From contig CAJUPM010000009.1 of NCBI GenBank assembly GCA_910588425.1, positions 7,272 to 71,271 of the forward strand: a stretch of DNA of 64,000 nt, in the 5' to 3' direction. The DNA comes from an uncultured Christensenellaceae bacterium. GTDB taxonomy: Bacteria > Bacillota > Clostridia > Christensenellales > Christensenellaceae. Below, piece by piece: positions 36,932 through 44,492 of the stretch. The notes beneath the pieces are model-generated. The model saw only the letters and a program-made list of their open reading frames with translations. It had not been told where the DNA came from and did not search any database. The first letter of the stretch is position 1, and every line of letters begins with the position of its first letter. The translations under genes and the position numbers were made by a program.

Positions 36932-37727
36932 ACTGCGTGAAAAGCGCTCCATCCGGCTGCGCCGGCTCTGCCAGCTCCATCATGCCCGGCCGGGAGCCGC
37001 CGCCCTTCTGGGACTGCTCGCTCTGGCTACGCGCGAAGAGAATCGTGCCGGCCGTGGCCGCGGCGAGAAAAACCGCCAGCAGGAATAGGACCAGAAAAAG
37101 CCACCAGCGCCGCTTCTTTTTGGGCTTCCCCGGCGCGCGCTCTGCGCCGGGCAGCAGACGGATTTCCTCGCCGAGATTGCCAAAGACATAGTAGCCCGAG
37201 AGCGGGCAGATTTTGCCCTGCTTCCACCCGAAAAAGCCACGGTGCCCCTGGATAGGGTCTATCACATAGGCGATTTGATAGGGCAGGTTGAAAAAATTCT
37301 CCTGGATAAACAGGTCGTGCTGGGACAAAAACACGCCGTAGCCCGGGTGGGTATGCTGCCAGCCCAAAATGCGCATACCGGCAAAATGCTCTTCCAGCTG
37401 GGACGAGACGTATTGCCAGGTCTCATGCGTAAACGTCAGCGAGGCGGAAGAGGCATCGGCATAGCGCGCCTCGATAAACCCGGCGACGATGGCGCAGAGC
37501 TGGCCATCCTGCTCCAGATAATCGCCCACCAGAAAGCAGCCCGTCTCCCGGCGCAAATCGAAGCCGGCCAGGGCATCCATCTGATGCAGCAGCTCCTGGC
37601 CGATATACAGGTGCAAATCCCCCTCCGCGATCTCGCCGACCTGCACGGCGTTTTTGGGAATTTCCCACTGCCGGCGCGGGGCCTCTTCTGCGGATAGAAA
37701 CGTAATCTCAAAATCTTCTTGGTTCAA
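36930..37727 (-). CDS. JAMM metalloprotease-like protein with C-terminal membrane helix (second copy)
   Basis: A 265-residue protein with an intact JAB/JAMM (MPN+) metal site: E61 in ETGCFLVG, then QHTHPGYGVFLSQHD with H125, H127, S135 and D138. JAMM proteins cut isopeptide or peptide bonds after ubiquitin-like proteins. Residues about 206-232 form a single membrane helix (WWLFLVLFLLAVFLAAATAG) followed by a short outside-facing or lumenal tail, so the catalytic domain is probably cytoplasmic. It shares about 150 residues with the JAMM gene at 39916-40905. Start is TTG at 37727 with AAGGAG, 9 bases after the RING-like gene. Last in the operon. Confidence 0.92.
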   Translation of the reverse strand: MNQEDFEITFLSAEEAPRRQWEIPKNAVQVGEIAEGDLHLYIGQELLHQMDALAGFDLRRETGCFLVGDYLEQDGQLCAIVAGFIEARYADASSASLTFTHETWQYVSSQLEEHFAGMRILGWQHTHPGYGVFLSQHDLFIQENFFNLPYQIAYVIDPIQGHRGFFGWKQGKICPLSGYYVFGNLGEEIRLLPGAERAPGKPKKKRRWWLFLVLFLLAVFLAAATAGTILFARSQSEQSQKGGGSRPGMMELAEPAQPDGALFTQ

Positions 37728-37736
37728 GCTAACTCC

Positions 37737-39923
37737 TTAGATATACAGCGAGCAGAGCAGCGCGATGAGGTAGACCCCGATGATTGTGCCTGCGATCAGG
37801 GGATGCGCCAGGCGCACGCCGCCCTTATCCGCATACTCGATGAGCCGGTTTTGTTTGCTCAGCCGCTGGACCAGCTTCATCTCCTTCTCCACATGGCTTA
37901 GATAGATCCTGTTGCCGAACATGCCGAAGAGAATGCAGGCCAGCAGCGGGGCCACGGGCCAGGCATAGACCAGCACCGCCGCCAGGATAATCTGCCCCAG
38001 CAGCGAGAGATAGCCCCAAAGGTACATTCTGCGGTAGATGAGCCAGAAAGACGTCAGGCAGGCAGCCGCCCAGTTCCAGGTCAGCTGGCCGCCTTGCAGC
38101 TGCGCAAACTTCTTCTCATAGTATACCTCATTTTTGCCAAGAAACAACCTTCTTTCCTCGGCAAATTCCTCGGGTGTGGGCGGGGCGGCACTTCTGGGCT
38201 GAGGAATGGCATAGGAAGGGACTCGGTACGTCCCCAGCGGCGGGGTATAGACCGGGGCCGCCTGGCCTTGCCGGGCGCCGCCGCTCTGCGCGGTTCCGGA
38301 CGCTCCTGCGCCATAGGCACCCGCGCTCTGCGCCGCGCCGTAAGCGCCATAGGGCTGGCCGCCGGATTGGGCCGCCGCCGGATTGGCCGGGCGGGACGCG
38401 CTCTGGCCATAGGCCGAAGTCTGGCTGGCGGGCCGGTATGCTCCCTGGCTGGGCGCACCATACGCCGGAGCGCCCGCCTGCCCTGCAGAGCCCCGGCTCC
38501 CCTGCTTTCTGATGGCATCATACGGCCGGGCGGGGTCTACCGCGCCGTTAAACCTGGTGCCGCATTCCTGGCAGAACACCGCCTGGGCGGCATTTCTCGT
38601 GCCGCATCTCGGGCAGACGGGGCCGCTGGAATCCGCCGAAGCCGTTTGCCCACCGCCTGCCGAAGAGCCTGCGCGGCTCCCCTGCCTTTTGATGGCATCA
38701 TAGGGATGCGCGGCATCCGGGCGGGGCTGGCCTTGCTTTTTGATGGCATCGTAGGGATGCGCGGCGTCCGGCCCGGGCTGGCTCTGCTGCCCCGGGCGGT
38801 AGAGCTTTGCGCCGCACCCATAGCAGAAAACTGCTTCGGCTGGGTTTTTGGCGCCGCAGTTTTGGCAGAAAGTCTCGCTGGCCTGAGCCGGGCGGCCCCC
38901 CTGGGCCAGCCGATTGCCGCAGGTATAGCAGAAGGCGGCGTTCCCGGGATTGCTTGCTCCGCAGGCCGGGCAGAGCTGCTCCGCCTGGCTGGGCGCCTGG
39001 GTTTGCACCGAAATGGGAGCGCCAGCGGCCGCTTCCTGCCCTGCCTGGGCAGTTTGGCCGGGCGCCGCTGTGTTCTGCCCGGCTTGCACAGACTGACTGG
39101 AGACGCTCTGCCCGGGCTGGGATTGCGCTGATACGGACTGGCCGGCCGCACCCTGTTCCGAGGACTGCCCGGCTGAAACCTGGCCAGCTGTTGTCTGCGC
39201 TGACCCGGTTTGCCCGCTTGGGGACTGCCCCTCGGCAGAAAAACCTGCCTGCTCGGATGCGCTTTGGCCTGCCTGCGCTGAAATAGAAGCGCCGGTGGAT
39301 GCGGTTTGCTGGGATTGGGCGGGCGAACCTTGAACGGGCATCTGCCCGGACGCTGTTTGCGCCGAACCCTGCGCACCAGGTGCCGCCGCCTGGCCTGCCA
39401 AATTTTGTGCGGCCAAACCTTGGGCAGGCGCTTGCCCAAACGCGTACTGCTCCTGGGATTGCCCGGCCAAATCAGCCCCGGCCATCCTGGCGCCACAGTG
39501 GGCGCAGAAAATAGAATCGCCGATGTTTTGCGCGCCGCAATTTGGGCAGAGCTTGCCCACTCCCTGCGCCGCTCCGCCATAGACCGCGGACTGCGCCCCA
39601 AAGTCTGGCCGCTCCGCCATCTGGCTCTGGCCGGCGAACGTATAGCCGTTTTGCCCATAGACCGGCCGCTGGTAGGCCGCGGCCTGCTGGCCCCTCTGCG
39701 CGCCCGCGGCCATCATCTGGCTATAGGCCTGGCCGTCCAGCCCGCGGATCGTCCCCTGGCAGCCAAACGTCGTGCAGCCCTGGTTCTCGATCCAGCAGTC
39801 CTTATGGTGCGGCATCTCGCAGGCACTGCACTGCACGATCTCGTCGCCCTCTGCAAAAGCCGTCTTGCAATAGGGGCAGATTTTGCCGATATATTCCTGC
39901 ATGGTATGCCCAGTTTTATCCAT
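37737..39923 (-). CDS. RING/PHD-like finger, zinc-ribbon, DUF2628-type membrane protein (E3 candidate)
   Basis: A 728-residue protein. N-terminus: treble-clef finger with C16, C19, C32, C35, H39/H40, C43, C50 and C55, spaced like RING/PHD-type fingers. Next are four zinc ribbons of the CPxCGxxNxxxxxFCxxCG type, separated by long Gln/Ser/Ala/Gly-rich linkers. Three copies of a PYDAI(K/R)(K/R)QG motif lie between ribbons. The last about 140 residues (LTWNWAAACLTSFWLIYRRM and two or three further membrane helices) resemble DUF2628. The start ATG at 39923 follows AGGAGG and overlaps the JAMM stop as ATGGATAA. A role as E3-like ligase or membrane scaffold is inferred from context. Confidence 0.88.
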   Translation of the reverse strand: MDKTGHTMQEYIGKICPYCKTAFAEGDEIVQCSACEMPHHKDCWIENQGCTTFGCQGTIRGLDGQAYSQMMAAGAQRGQQAAAYQRPVYGQNGYTFAGQSQMAERPDFGAQSAVYGGAAQGVGKLCPNCGAQNIGDSIFCAHCGARMAGADLAGQSQEQYAFGQAPAQGLAAQNLAGQAAAPGAQGSAQTASGQMPVQGSPAQSQQTASTGASISAQAGQSASEQAGFSAEGQSPSGQTGSAQTTAGQVSAGQSSEQGAAGQSVSAQSQPGQSVSSQSVQAGQNTAAPGQTAQAGQEAAAGAPISVQTQAPSQAEQLCPACGASNPGNAAFCYTCGNRLAQGGRPAQASETFCQNCGAKNPAEAVFCYGCGAKLYRPGQQSQPGPDAAHPYDAIKKQGQPRPDAAHPYDAIKRQGSRAGSSAGGGQTASADSSGPVCPRCGTRNAAQAVFCQECGTRFNGAVDPARPYDAIRKQGSRGSAGQAGAPAYGAPSQGAYRPASQTSAYGQSASRPANPAAAQSGGQPYGAYGAAQSAGAYGAGASGTAQSGGARQGQAAPVYTPPLGTYRVPSYAIPQPRSAAPPTPEEFAEERRLFLGKNEVYYEKKFAQLQGGQLTWNWAAACLTSFWLIYRRMYLWGYLSLLGQIILAAVLVYAWPVAPLLACILFGMFGNRIYLSHVEKEMKLVQRLSKQNRLIEYADKGGVRLAHPLIAGTIIGVYLIALLCSLYI

Positions 39924-40905
39924 TTGCATCCTCCTGGCTGGGTGCGGGCTGGGAAGCCGCGGGGCTCGTTTTGGGCTGCGCATCTATCGAAGGCTCCGGC
40001 AAGGCAGCAGAGGCCTCTGGCGAGGGAGCCTGGGGCGCGATGCCCAGCATATCCTCTATGGCCGAGATGCGCGCATCCATCTCCCTCTGCTCCTGGGCGA
40101 TGACAGCGAAGCTGAGCTTGGCCTCATCCAGCAAGCCCCTCACGTTGGCGCTGAGCATATTCACCTGCTCACTCAGCGAAATGACCTGAAACCCCAGCAT
40201 GACCACCACCGCCGAGAGCACGACGAGCAGCGCCGTCTGGATGCCGGCCAGCACGCCGCCGGCCTTTTCCGGCTCGGCGGGCGCCTCCTCCTGCTCTGCC
40301 TTCAGTGCCTTGATGGGCACGCCCGTCTTATCATACAGATAGAAGCCCGGGCAGCGCTCGATTTTGCCCTCTTCCCAGAAATAGAAGCCCTCTTCGCCGC
40401 GGATTGGGTCTATCACATAGGCGATCTGGTTCTCCTCTTTGAAGAAGTTCTCCTGAATGAAGGTATCGTAATTGGAGAGGAAGATGCCGAAATCCGGGTG
40501 CGTATGAATCCACCCCACGATGGATTTGCCCTGGTGCTTTTTCTCCATCTCTTTATCCACGGCCTCCCAGGTCTCGTGGGTAAACGTGAGCGTCTGGGGT
40601 GTGGCCTCGCAGTGCTTTGCCTCGATGAAGCCCTCGATTAAGATATTCTGCTTGCCGAACTCCTCCACAAATTCGCCCACCAGGATGCCGCCGCTCTCGT
40701 TCTCGGTTTTGCCCTCTGTGAACTTATGGATTTGGCGGTAGACCTTTTGGGCGATATAGATATTCTTATCCCCCTGCACCCGCTCGCCCACGGGCAGGAT
40801 ATTCTGGGGCAGCGCACCCTCTGCCTCGGGGGCGGAGAGCGCCTTCTGTTTCTGCTTTTTGGCGGCCTTTTTCTCGGCCGCCTTTTGCTTTTCCTTCTTT
40901 GCCAT
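39916..40905 (-). CDS. JAMM metalloprotease-like protein with membrane helix and coiled coil (first copy)
   Basis: A 329-residue protein. A basic Lys/Ala-rich start (about residues 1-25) leads to a JAMM domain with E70 in ENESGGILVG and the site HTHPDFGIFLSNYD (H134, H136, S144, D147). Around residues 222-245 is one membrane helix (IQTALLVVLSAVVVMLGFQV), then a heptad-like coiled coil (LSEQVNMLSANVRGLLDEAK) and a Pro/Ala-rich tail. The intact metal site predicts deconjugating activity. Paralogue of the 36930-37727 gene. It starts 9 bases after the E2 gene with GTAGGAGG. Confidence 0.93.
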   Translation of the reverse strand: MAKKEKQKAAEKKAAKKQKQKALSAPEAEGALPQNILPVGERVQGDKNIYIAQKVYRQIHKFTEGKTENESGGILVGEFVEEFGKQNILIEGFIEAKHCEATPQTLTFTHETWEAVDKEMEKKHQGKSIVGWIHTHPDFGIFLSNYDTFIQENFFKEENQIAYVIDPIRGEEGFYFWEEGKIERCPGFYLYDKTGVPIKALKAEQEEAPAEPEKAGGVLAGIQTALLVVLSAVVVMLGFQVISLSEQVNMLSANVRGLLDEAKLSFAVIAQEQREMDARISAIEDMLGIAPQAPSPEASAALPEPSIDAQPKTSPAASQPAPSQEDANG

Positions 40906-40914
40906 GCCTGCCTC

Positions 40915-42579
40915 CTACTTCATATTGAACACGAGCACAGAGTTGCCGACGGCGATGGCATCTCCCTGCCGCAGTACATGCCGGGAGACGCGCATGCCGT
41001 TGACCACCGTCCCAAGCGGGGTGCCGCAGTCCACCAGCACATAGCGGTTACCCTCCTGGATGATATCGCAGTGATGCTCGCCCACCAGCTTATCCTTGAA
41101 GAGCACGATGGTGTTCCGGCCGTTGTTGCCGATGCTGGTCGTGCCTGCAAAGACCAGGTATTCCTTGCCCTCGAACTCGCCCCGGATGACCTTGAGCCAC
41201 GCGGATTTGGCGAACTGCTCGAGCAGGCCCACGCCCAGGCCGACCAGCAGGCCGGTTGCCGTGATGCCCACGCCTCTTGGGATGATGCCGGTATCCGTCT
41301 CGCCAAGAATTGCCCAGGGAATATTGCAGATATAGTTGAACGCAAAGCCGCCGAGAAAGCCGCCGAACAGGCCGCCCAGCATGCAGAAGAGCATGCGCTT
41401 TTTCTCGGGCTTTAACAGGCCGGCCGAGAACCCGATGCCCAGCCCCATGATGGCCCAGCCGATGCCCCGGATGAAAGCCATGGCAAACTCGCTTTCCGTG
41501 TTTTGCATGAGCGCGCTGTACAGCCACTGGGCGATATAGCCGCTGACAAAGCCCAGCACCAGGGAAATGCCCGCGCCGATGGCGGCGTTTTTGGCGGCCT
41601 GGCGGCCCGAGCCGTAGTATACTCCCTCGCCCAGCCCCAAAAACAGGCCGATGCCGCAGGCCAGAAACGCGCTGAAGAAAGCGGAGCTGAGCCGCATGGC
41701 GTTGCTTACGGCCGAGAAGATGACGGCAAGCTGGCTCTCGCTGTACAGCCCGGCGTAGGCGTTCGCATAAATCTCCTCCATGCCGGGATAACCCATCCAG
41801 CCAAGGAAGGTATCCGTATTCAGCCAGAGTCCGATGAGCTCCTGCAGGGCAAAGCCGATGAGGCCGCCGATGATGCCCCAGAGCAGGCCCTTCATGAAAA
41901 CAGTTTTGAAGTTGAGCTTCTTTCCCGCCGAGACCGGCCGCTGGGCCGACTGCATCCGGGCGGCCGCGGGGGTAAACACGACCCCGGCCAGCTCCTCCGC
42001 CGTGATCTCGAAATCGTTTTCCGGCTCGGGGGAGACTTCCAGCTGGGGAACCTCCTCCTCTATCTTCTCGCCCTGCTCATCGAACAGGTCTATCTGCACG
42101 TCCCCCGCCGCGGCCTCCTCGCCCTGATAGAGATTGAGGTTGCCCACCGGGAACATGTGCTTATGCTCGATGGCCCATTTGGCCGCATCTGCCGAGAGCG
42201 GGCTATACGAGTTCCAGCTCTTATACTGGATCATATCCCCGATATTGATGATGATATCCGAGAGCGATTCGCCCGCGCCCCAGATATCGCCGATGCAGAT
42301 CTGCCCATCCCGGAAATTGGGATGCCAGATGGGCGTCAGGATGCGGCAGAGCGGCTTATAGCGCGGGTAATCTGCGTGCAGGGTGATCTCCACGTCGTGC
42401 CGCGCCTGCGTCTGGATACTGCCGTCCGGCAGAAGGTAGATGCCGTTGACAAAGTAGGTAACGTGGTAGCGCTCGGGCGGCTCGGGGCCCATGGGCGTTA
42501 CCTTGATATACGGATGATTGCCGAAATCCTTTTGCAGCTGCTCCCAGTCCGAAGCGATGCGCCGCATTCTTGCGTTCAT
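40915..42579 (-). CDS. E2-like ubiquitin-conjugating enzyme fused to membrane helices and FHA domain
   Basis: A 554-residue fusion. Residues 1-140 are a UBC domain close to the eukaryotic pattern: ADYPRYKPLCRILTPIWHPN with HPN at 86-88, catalytic C95 in GQICIGDIW, then a W at 100. A linker of about 90 acidic residues leads to roughly six to seven Gly-rich membrane helices (about 230-450, e.g. GIIGGLIGFALQELIGLWL). The last about 90 residues are an FHA domain (AGTTSIGNNGRNTIVLFKD ... GTVVNGMRV), which usually binds phosphothreonine. E2 activity is predicted from C95 and HPN. It starts 11 bases after the E1 gene with AGGAGGAG. Confidence 0.94.
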   Translation of the reverse strand: MNARMRRIASDWEQLQKDFGNHPYIKVTPMGPEPPERYHVTYFVNGIYLLPDGSIQTQARHDVEITLHADYPRYKPLCRILTPIWHPNFRDGQICIGDIWGAGESLSDIIINIGDMIQYKSWNSYSPLSADAAKWAIEHKHMFPVGNLNLYQGEEAAAGDVQIDLFDEQGEKIEEEVPQLEVSPEPENDFEITAEELAGVVFTPAAARMQSAQRPVSAGKKLNFKTVFMKGLLWGIIGGLIGFALQELIGLWLNTDTFLGWMGYPGMEEIYANAYAGLYSESQLAVIFSAVSNAMRLSSAFFSAFLACGIGLFLGLGEGVYYGSGRQAAKNAAIGAGISLVLGFVSGYIAQWLYSALMQNTESEFAMAFIRGIGWAIMGLGIGFSAGLLKPEKKRMLFCMLGGLFGGFLGGFAFNYICNIPWAILGETDTGIIPRGVGITATGLLVGLGVGLLEQFAKSAWLKVIRGEFEGKEYLVFAGTTSIGNNGRNTIVLFKDKLVGEHHCDIIQEGNRYVLVDCGTPLGTVVNGMRVSRHVLRQGDAIAVGNSVLVFNMK

Positions 42580-42590
42580 ATTCTCTCCTC

Positions 42591-43781
42591 CTATTTGAGG
42601 CCGGCAAACACTGCCGCCTCATCCCCTGTGCATTCGTAGTACCGCTCCTCCATCCCCCGGCGGCCGCAGAAAATATGCAGCGGCGGGATGCCGATTTCGC
42701 CCAGGGTTTTTTCCAGAAAATCTTCCCCGCCCGTGAGGGTATGGAACGTCTCAAACTGCATGGTTTTGCCGCACTCCGGGCAGGCCAGATCCGCCCCCCG
42801 AAGCTTATGCACGGGCGCAAACAGCGGCTTCTGATGCCCGCAGGCACAGGACGCGACGGACGCGATATCCCGGTCGAAATCCACCACGGCGCCTTCGCCC
42901 AAGTCGGCCCGTGCTTGCGCCAGAACCTGCTCAAGCGTAGTTTCTTCCGCGCGCCAGGGCATTTTCTCGGCCGGGCCATAGGCATCGTGGCTCATGCAGT
43001 CCGGCTTTTTCTGGTATTCCACGATGAAGGAATCGTGCGTCAGCCCGTTGAACACATAGCCCTTGCCGGCCAGCGTAGGCAGGCCGCGGTCTGCGTGCAG
43101 AATCTTGAGCATCTCCTGCACCTGCACCCCCGCGATGATGGAAGAGGAGGTGGGCGTCGTGGGAATTTTGCCCTCGGCCATCTGCTCGTGCGTCAAAAGC
43201 GCACAGCTCTTGCGCTGGTTGATCATGCGCCAGTCCGCCTCGGTCATGGTGCATTCATAGCAGGGGCCGGGCGGTGCAAACACCCGGGCAAAGCCGCCCA
43301 GCGCTTCGATGGCGCCGTCGATGAAGGTTTTTCCCAGTTTATAGCAGTTCTGATTGATGGCCAGCCGGGCTTCCCGGTTATCCAGCCCGCCCAGCACCAC
43401 GTCTACCCGGGCAAACACCCCAAGGCCGATATCGTCGATGATATTGCTCGTAAACGCTTTGGCGCGGACGTCTGGATTGAGCTCCATGGCGCGCTCGGCC
43501 GCGACCTCCGCCTTATAGCGGCCCACGTCTCCGGCCCGGAAGAGCACGGAGCGTGTCAGGTTGGTCTGCTCGATTTTATCCATATCCACGATGAGGATGC
43601 TTCCGATGCCCAGCAGTGCCAGGTTTTTGATGAGCTCATTGCCGATCGCTCCGGCGCCCACCACCAGGATGCAGGCGTTTTTGAGCTTCTCCTGGTCCCA
43701 CCAGGGAATCAGCCGCAGGCGGCTATACCGATCCTCCGCAAAATCTGCGGAGGTCAGCTCGATGGTTTTGTTCTCCTCCAT
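42591..43781 (-). CDS. E1-like/ThiF-family activating enzyme
   Basis: A 396-residue adenylating enzyme. The Rossmann loop GAGAIG is at 42-47, the acidic DMD at 66-68, the Arg-finger region NLTRSVLF at 74-81 and K90. Cys pairs C174/C177 (PGPCYECT) and C334/C337 (ACPECGK), plus C312/C314, look zinc-binding. C193 (QRKSCALLTHEQM), ahead of a TTPTSSS motif, is the best candidate for the active-site Cys of an E1 thioester. Next to Ubl, E2 and JAMM genes, this activates the Ubl rather than serving thiamine or molybdopterin synthesis. Starts 3 bases after the Ubl stop. Confidence 0.95.
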   Translation of the reverse strand: MEENKTIELTSADFAEDRYSRLRLIPWWDQEKLKNACILVVGAGAIGNELIKNLALLGIGSILIVDMDKIEQTNLTRSVLFRAGDVGRYKAEVAAERAMELNPDVRAKAFTSNIIDDIGLGVFARVDVVLGGLDNREARLAINQNCYKLGKTFIDGAIEALGGFARVFAPPGPCYECTMTEADWRMINQRKSCALLTHEQMAEGKIPTTPTSSSIIAGVQVQEMLKILHADRGLPTLAGKGYVFNGLTHDSFIVEYQKKPDCMSHDAYGPAEKMPWRAEETTLEQVLAQARADLGEGAVVDFDRDIASVASCACGHQKPLFAPVHKLRGADLACPECGKTMQFETFHTLTGGEDFLEKTLGEIGIPPLHIFCGRRGMEERYYECTGDEAAVFAGLK

Positions 43782-43784
43782 GGC

Positions 43785-44054
43785 TCAGCCCGCCGTGATT
43801 TCCGGCTGAAGGCGGAGCACGTCTCCATCCCGCACGCCTGCTTCGGCCAGCGTCTGCATTTCCAGAAGCTGCCTGCCCGAGACTTTATGGATGAATTTAT
43901 AGCTGATGGGGTTGCCATCCGGGCCCACAGAGGGCAGCTTGATTTTCTCTACCAGCTTGACCATGATGATGCCGGTTTTGATATCGTCGGGCAGGCCGAC
44001 CTTCTGCTCTTTATTGCCCGTCGCATCCACGATGATTACATTCACTTTTCCCAT
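43785..44054 (-). CDS. Ubiquitin-like protein (YukD/EsaB-like beta-grasp)
   Basis: An 89-residue protein whose pattern (KVNVIIVDATGNKEQKVGLP, then VKLVEKIKLP, ISYKFIHKVSG, GDVLRLQPEI) fits the YukD/EsaB branch of ubiquitin-like folds. It ends in ITAG, so the C-terminal Gly is present without processing. In YukD/EsaB systems the protein normally accompanies type VII secretion genes, but none are here; instead an E1 follows after 3 bases. The ATG at 44054 has ATGGAGGAGTC upstream. The family and beta-grasp call are from pattern recognition. That it is the conjugated modifier is inferred from its operon position. Confidence 0.92.
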   Translation of the reverse strand: MGKVNVIIVDATGNKEQKVGLPDDIKTGIIMVKLVEKIKLPSVGPDGNPISYKFIHKVSGRQLLEMQTLAEAGVRDGDVLRLQPEITAG

Positions 44055-44096
44055 TTTGACTCCTCCATAAAAAGCGGAAATCCGCCTAATATATTT

Positions 44097-44126
44097 ATTT
44101 TACGCCAAAGAGCGCGCCTCTGCAAA
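44097..44126 (-). promoter_or_regulatory. Candidate promoter of the ubiquitin-like operon
   Basis: TTTGCA (44126-44121), 18-base spacer, TAAAAT (44102-44097), minus strand. Upstream (44130-44185) a block is repeated: ATATAATA followed by GCGTGAAG occurs twice about 25 bases apart and could be an operator. Confidence 0.5.
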
Positions 44127-44232
44127 CACTTCACGCGGATATTATTATATTGGCGCTTCACGCTATTATATTTTTATCCCGATATGCCTAGTTTACACTA
44201 TTTGCCCCAGTTTGTTCAAGGGGGTACGGAAA

Positions 44233-44430
44233 AAAGGTCAAGGGCGATGGATGAACATGGTGGCATAGCCCCCATACCCCCTTACTATCTTATTATAATA
44301 GGAGAGCGCACAAAGAAAGCGCGTGCGGTGGGCAGAGAACGGGAGAGCATTTATTCTCTGACAAAATGATTGGCAGCTTCGCGTGCGGAATTAGCAGATT
44401 CCGTTGTCTTCTCATTCGGGTGTGGTGCGG
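44233..44430 (+). repeat. Composite A-linker-B element
   Basis: A(+) at 44233-44286, then the linker TTACTATCTTATTATAATAGG ending in TGCGGTGGGCAG, then a B unit at about 44341-44425 (GGGAGAGCATTTATTCTCTG, GCTTCGCGTGCGGAATTAGCAG, CATTCGGGTGT). The complete A-linker-B order makes this one of the best type copies. It explains the gap between the ubiquitin-like operon and the GNAT gene. Confidence 0.85.
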
Positions 44431-44435
44431 CGGTT

Positions 44436-44464
44436 TTGCCCGGAGAGCCGCTTTCTGATATAAT
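44436..44464 (+). promoter_or_regulatory. Promoter of the GNAT gene
   Basis: TTGCCC at 44436-44441, 17-base spacer, perfect TATAAT at 44459-44464, just downstream of a B unit. Confidence 0.75.
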
Positions 44465-44492
44465 AGGGCTAGCTTAGATTAGGAGGCGGAAT

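Larger units (their letters stand above)
36930..44054 (-). other. Six-gene ubiquitin-like conjugation operon
   Basis: Minus-strand order: Ubl (44054-43785), E1 (43781-42591), E2-TM-FHA (42579-40915), JAMM-TM (40905-39916), RING-zinc ribbon-TM (39923-37737), JAMM-TM (37727-36930). Gaps are 3, 11, 9, -8 and 9 bases, so the genes are almost certainly one transcript from the promoter at 44097-44126 to the terminator at 36905-36931. Every core activity of a conjugation and deconjugation cycle is present in one set. Confidence 0.93.

Noticed and set aside
42591..43781. E1 gene as a thiamine or molybdopterin ThiF/MoeB
   Set aside because: Adjacent Ubl, E2 and JAMM genes and absence of thiamine or molybdopterin genes point to a Ubl pathway.
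36930..44054. Classifying the operon as type II CBASS or Bil
   Set aside because: No CD-NTase, effector or Bil-specific gene is present, and the E2 and proteases have membrane helices.
44055..44230. Type VII secretion genes beside the YukD-like Ubl
   Set aside because: No EssC, WXG100 or EsaA-like gene exists in the window.
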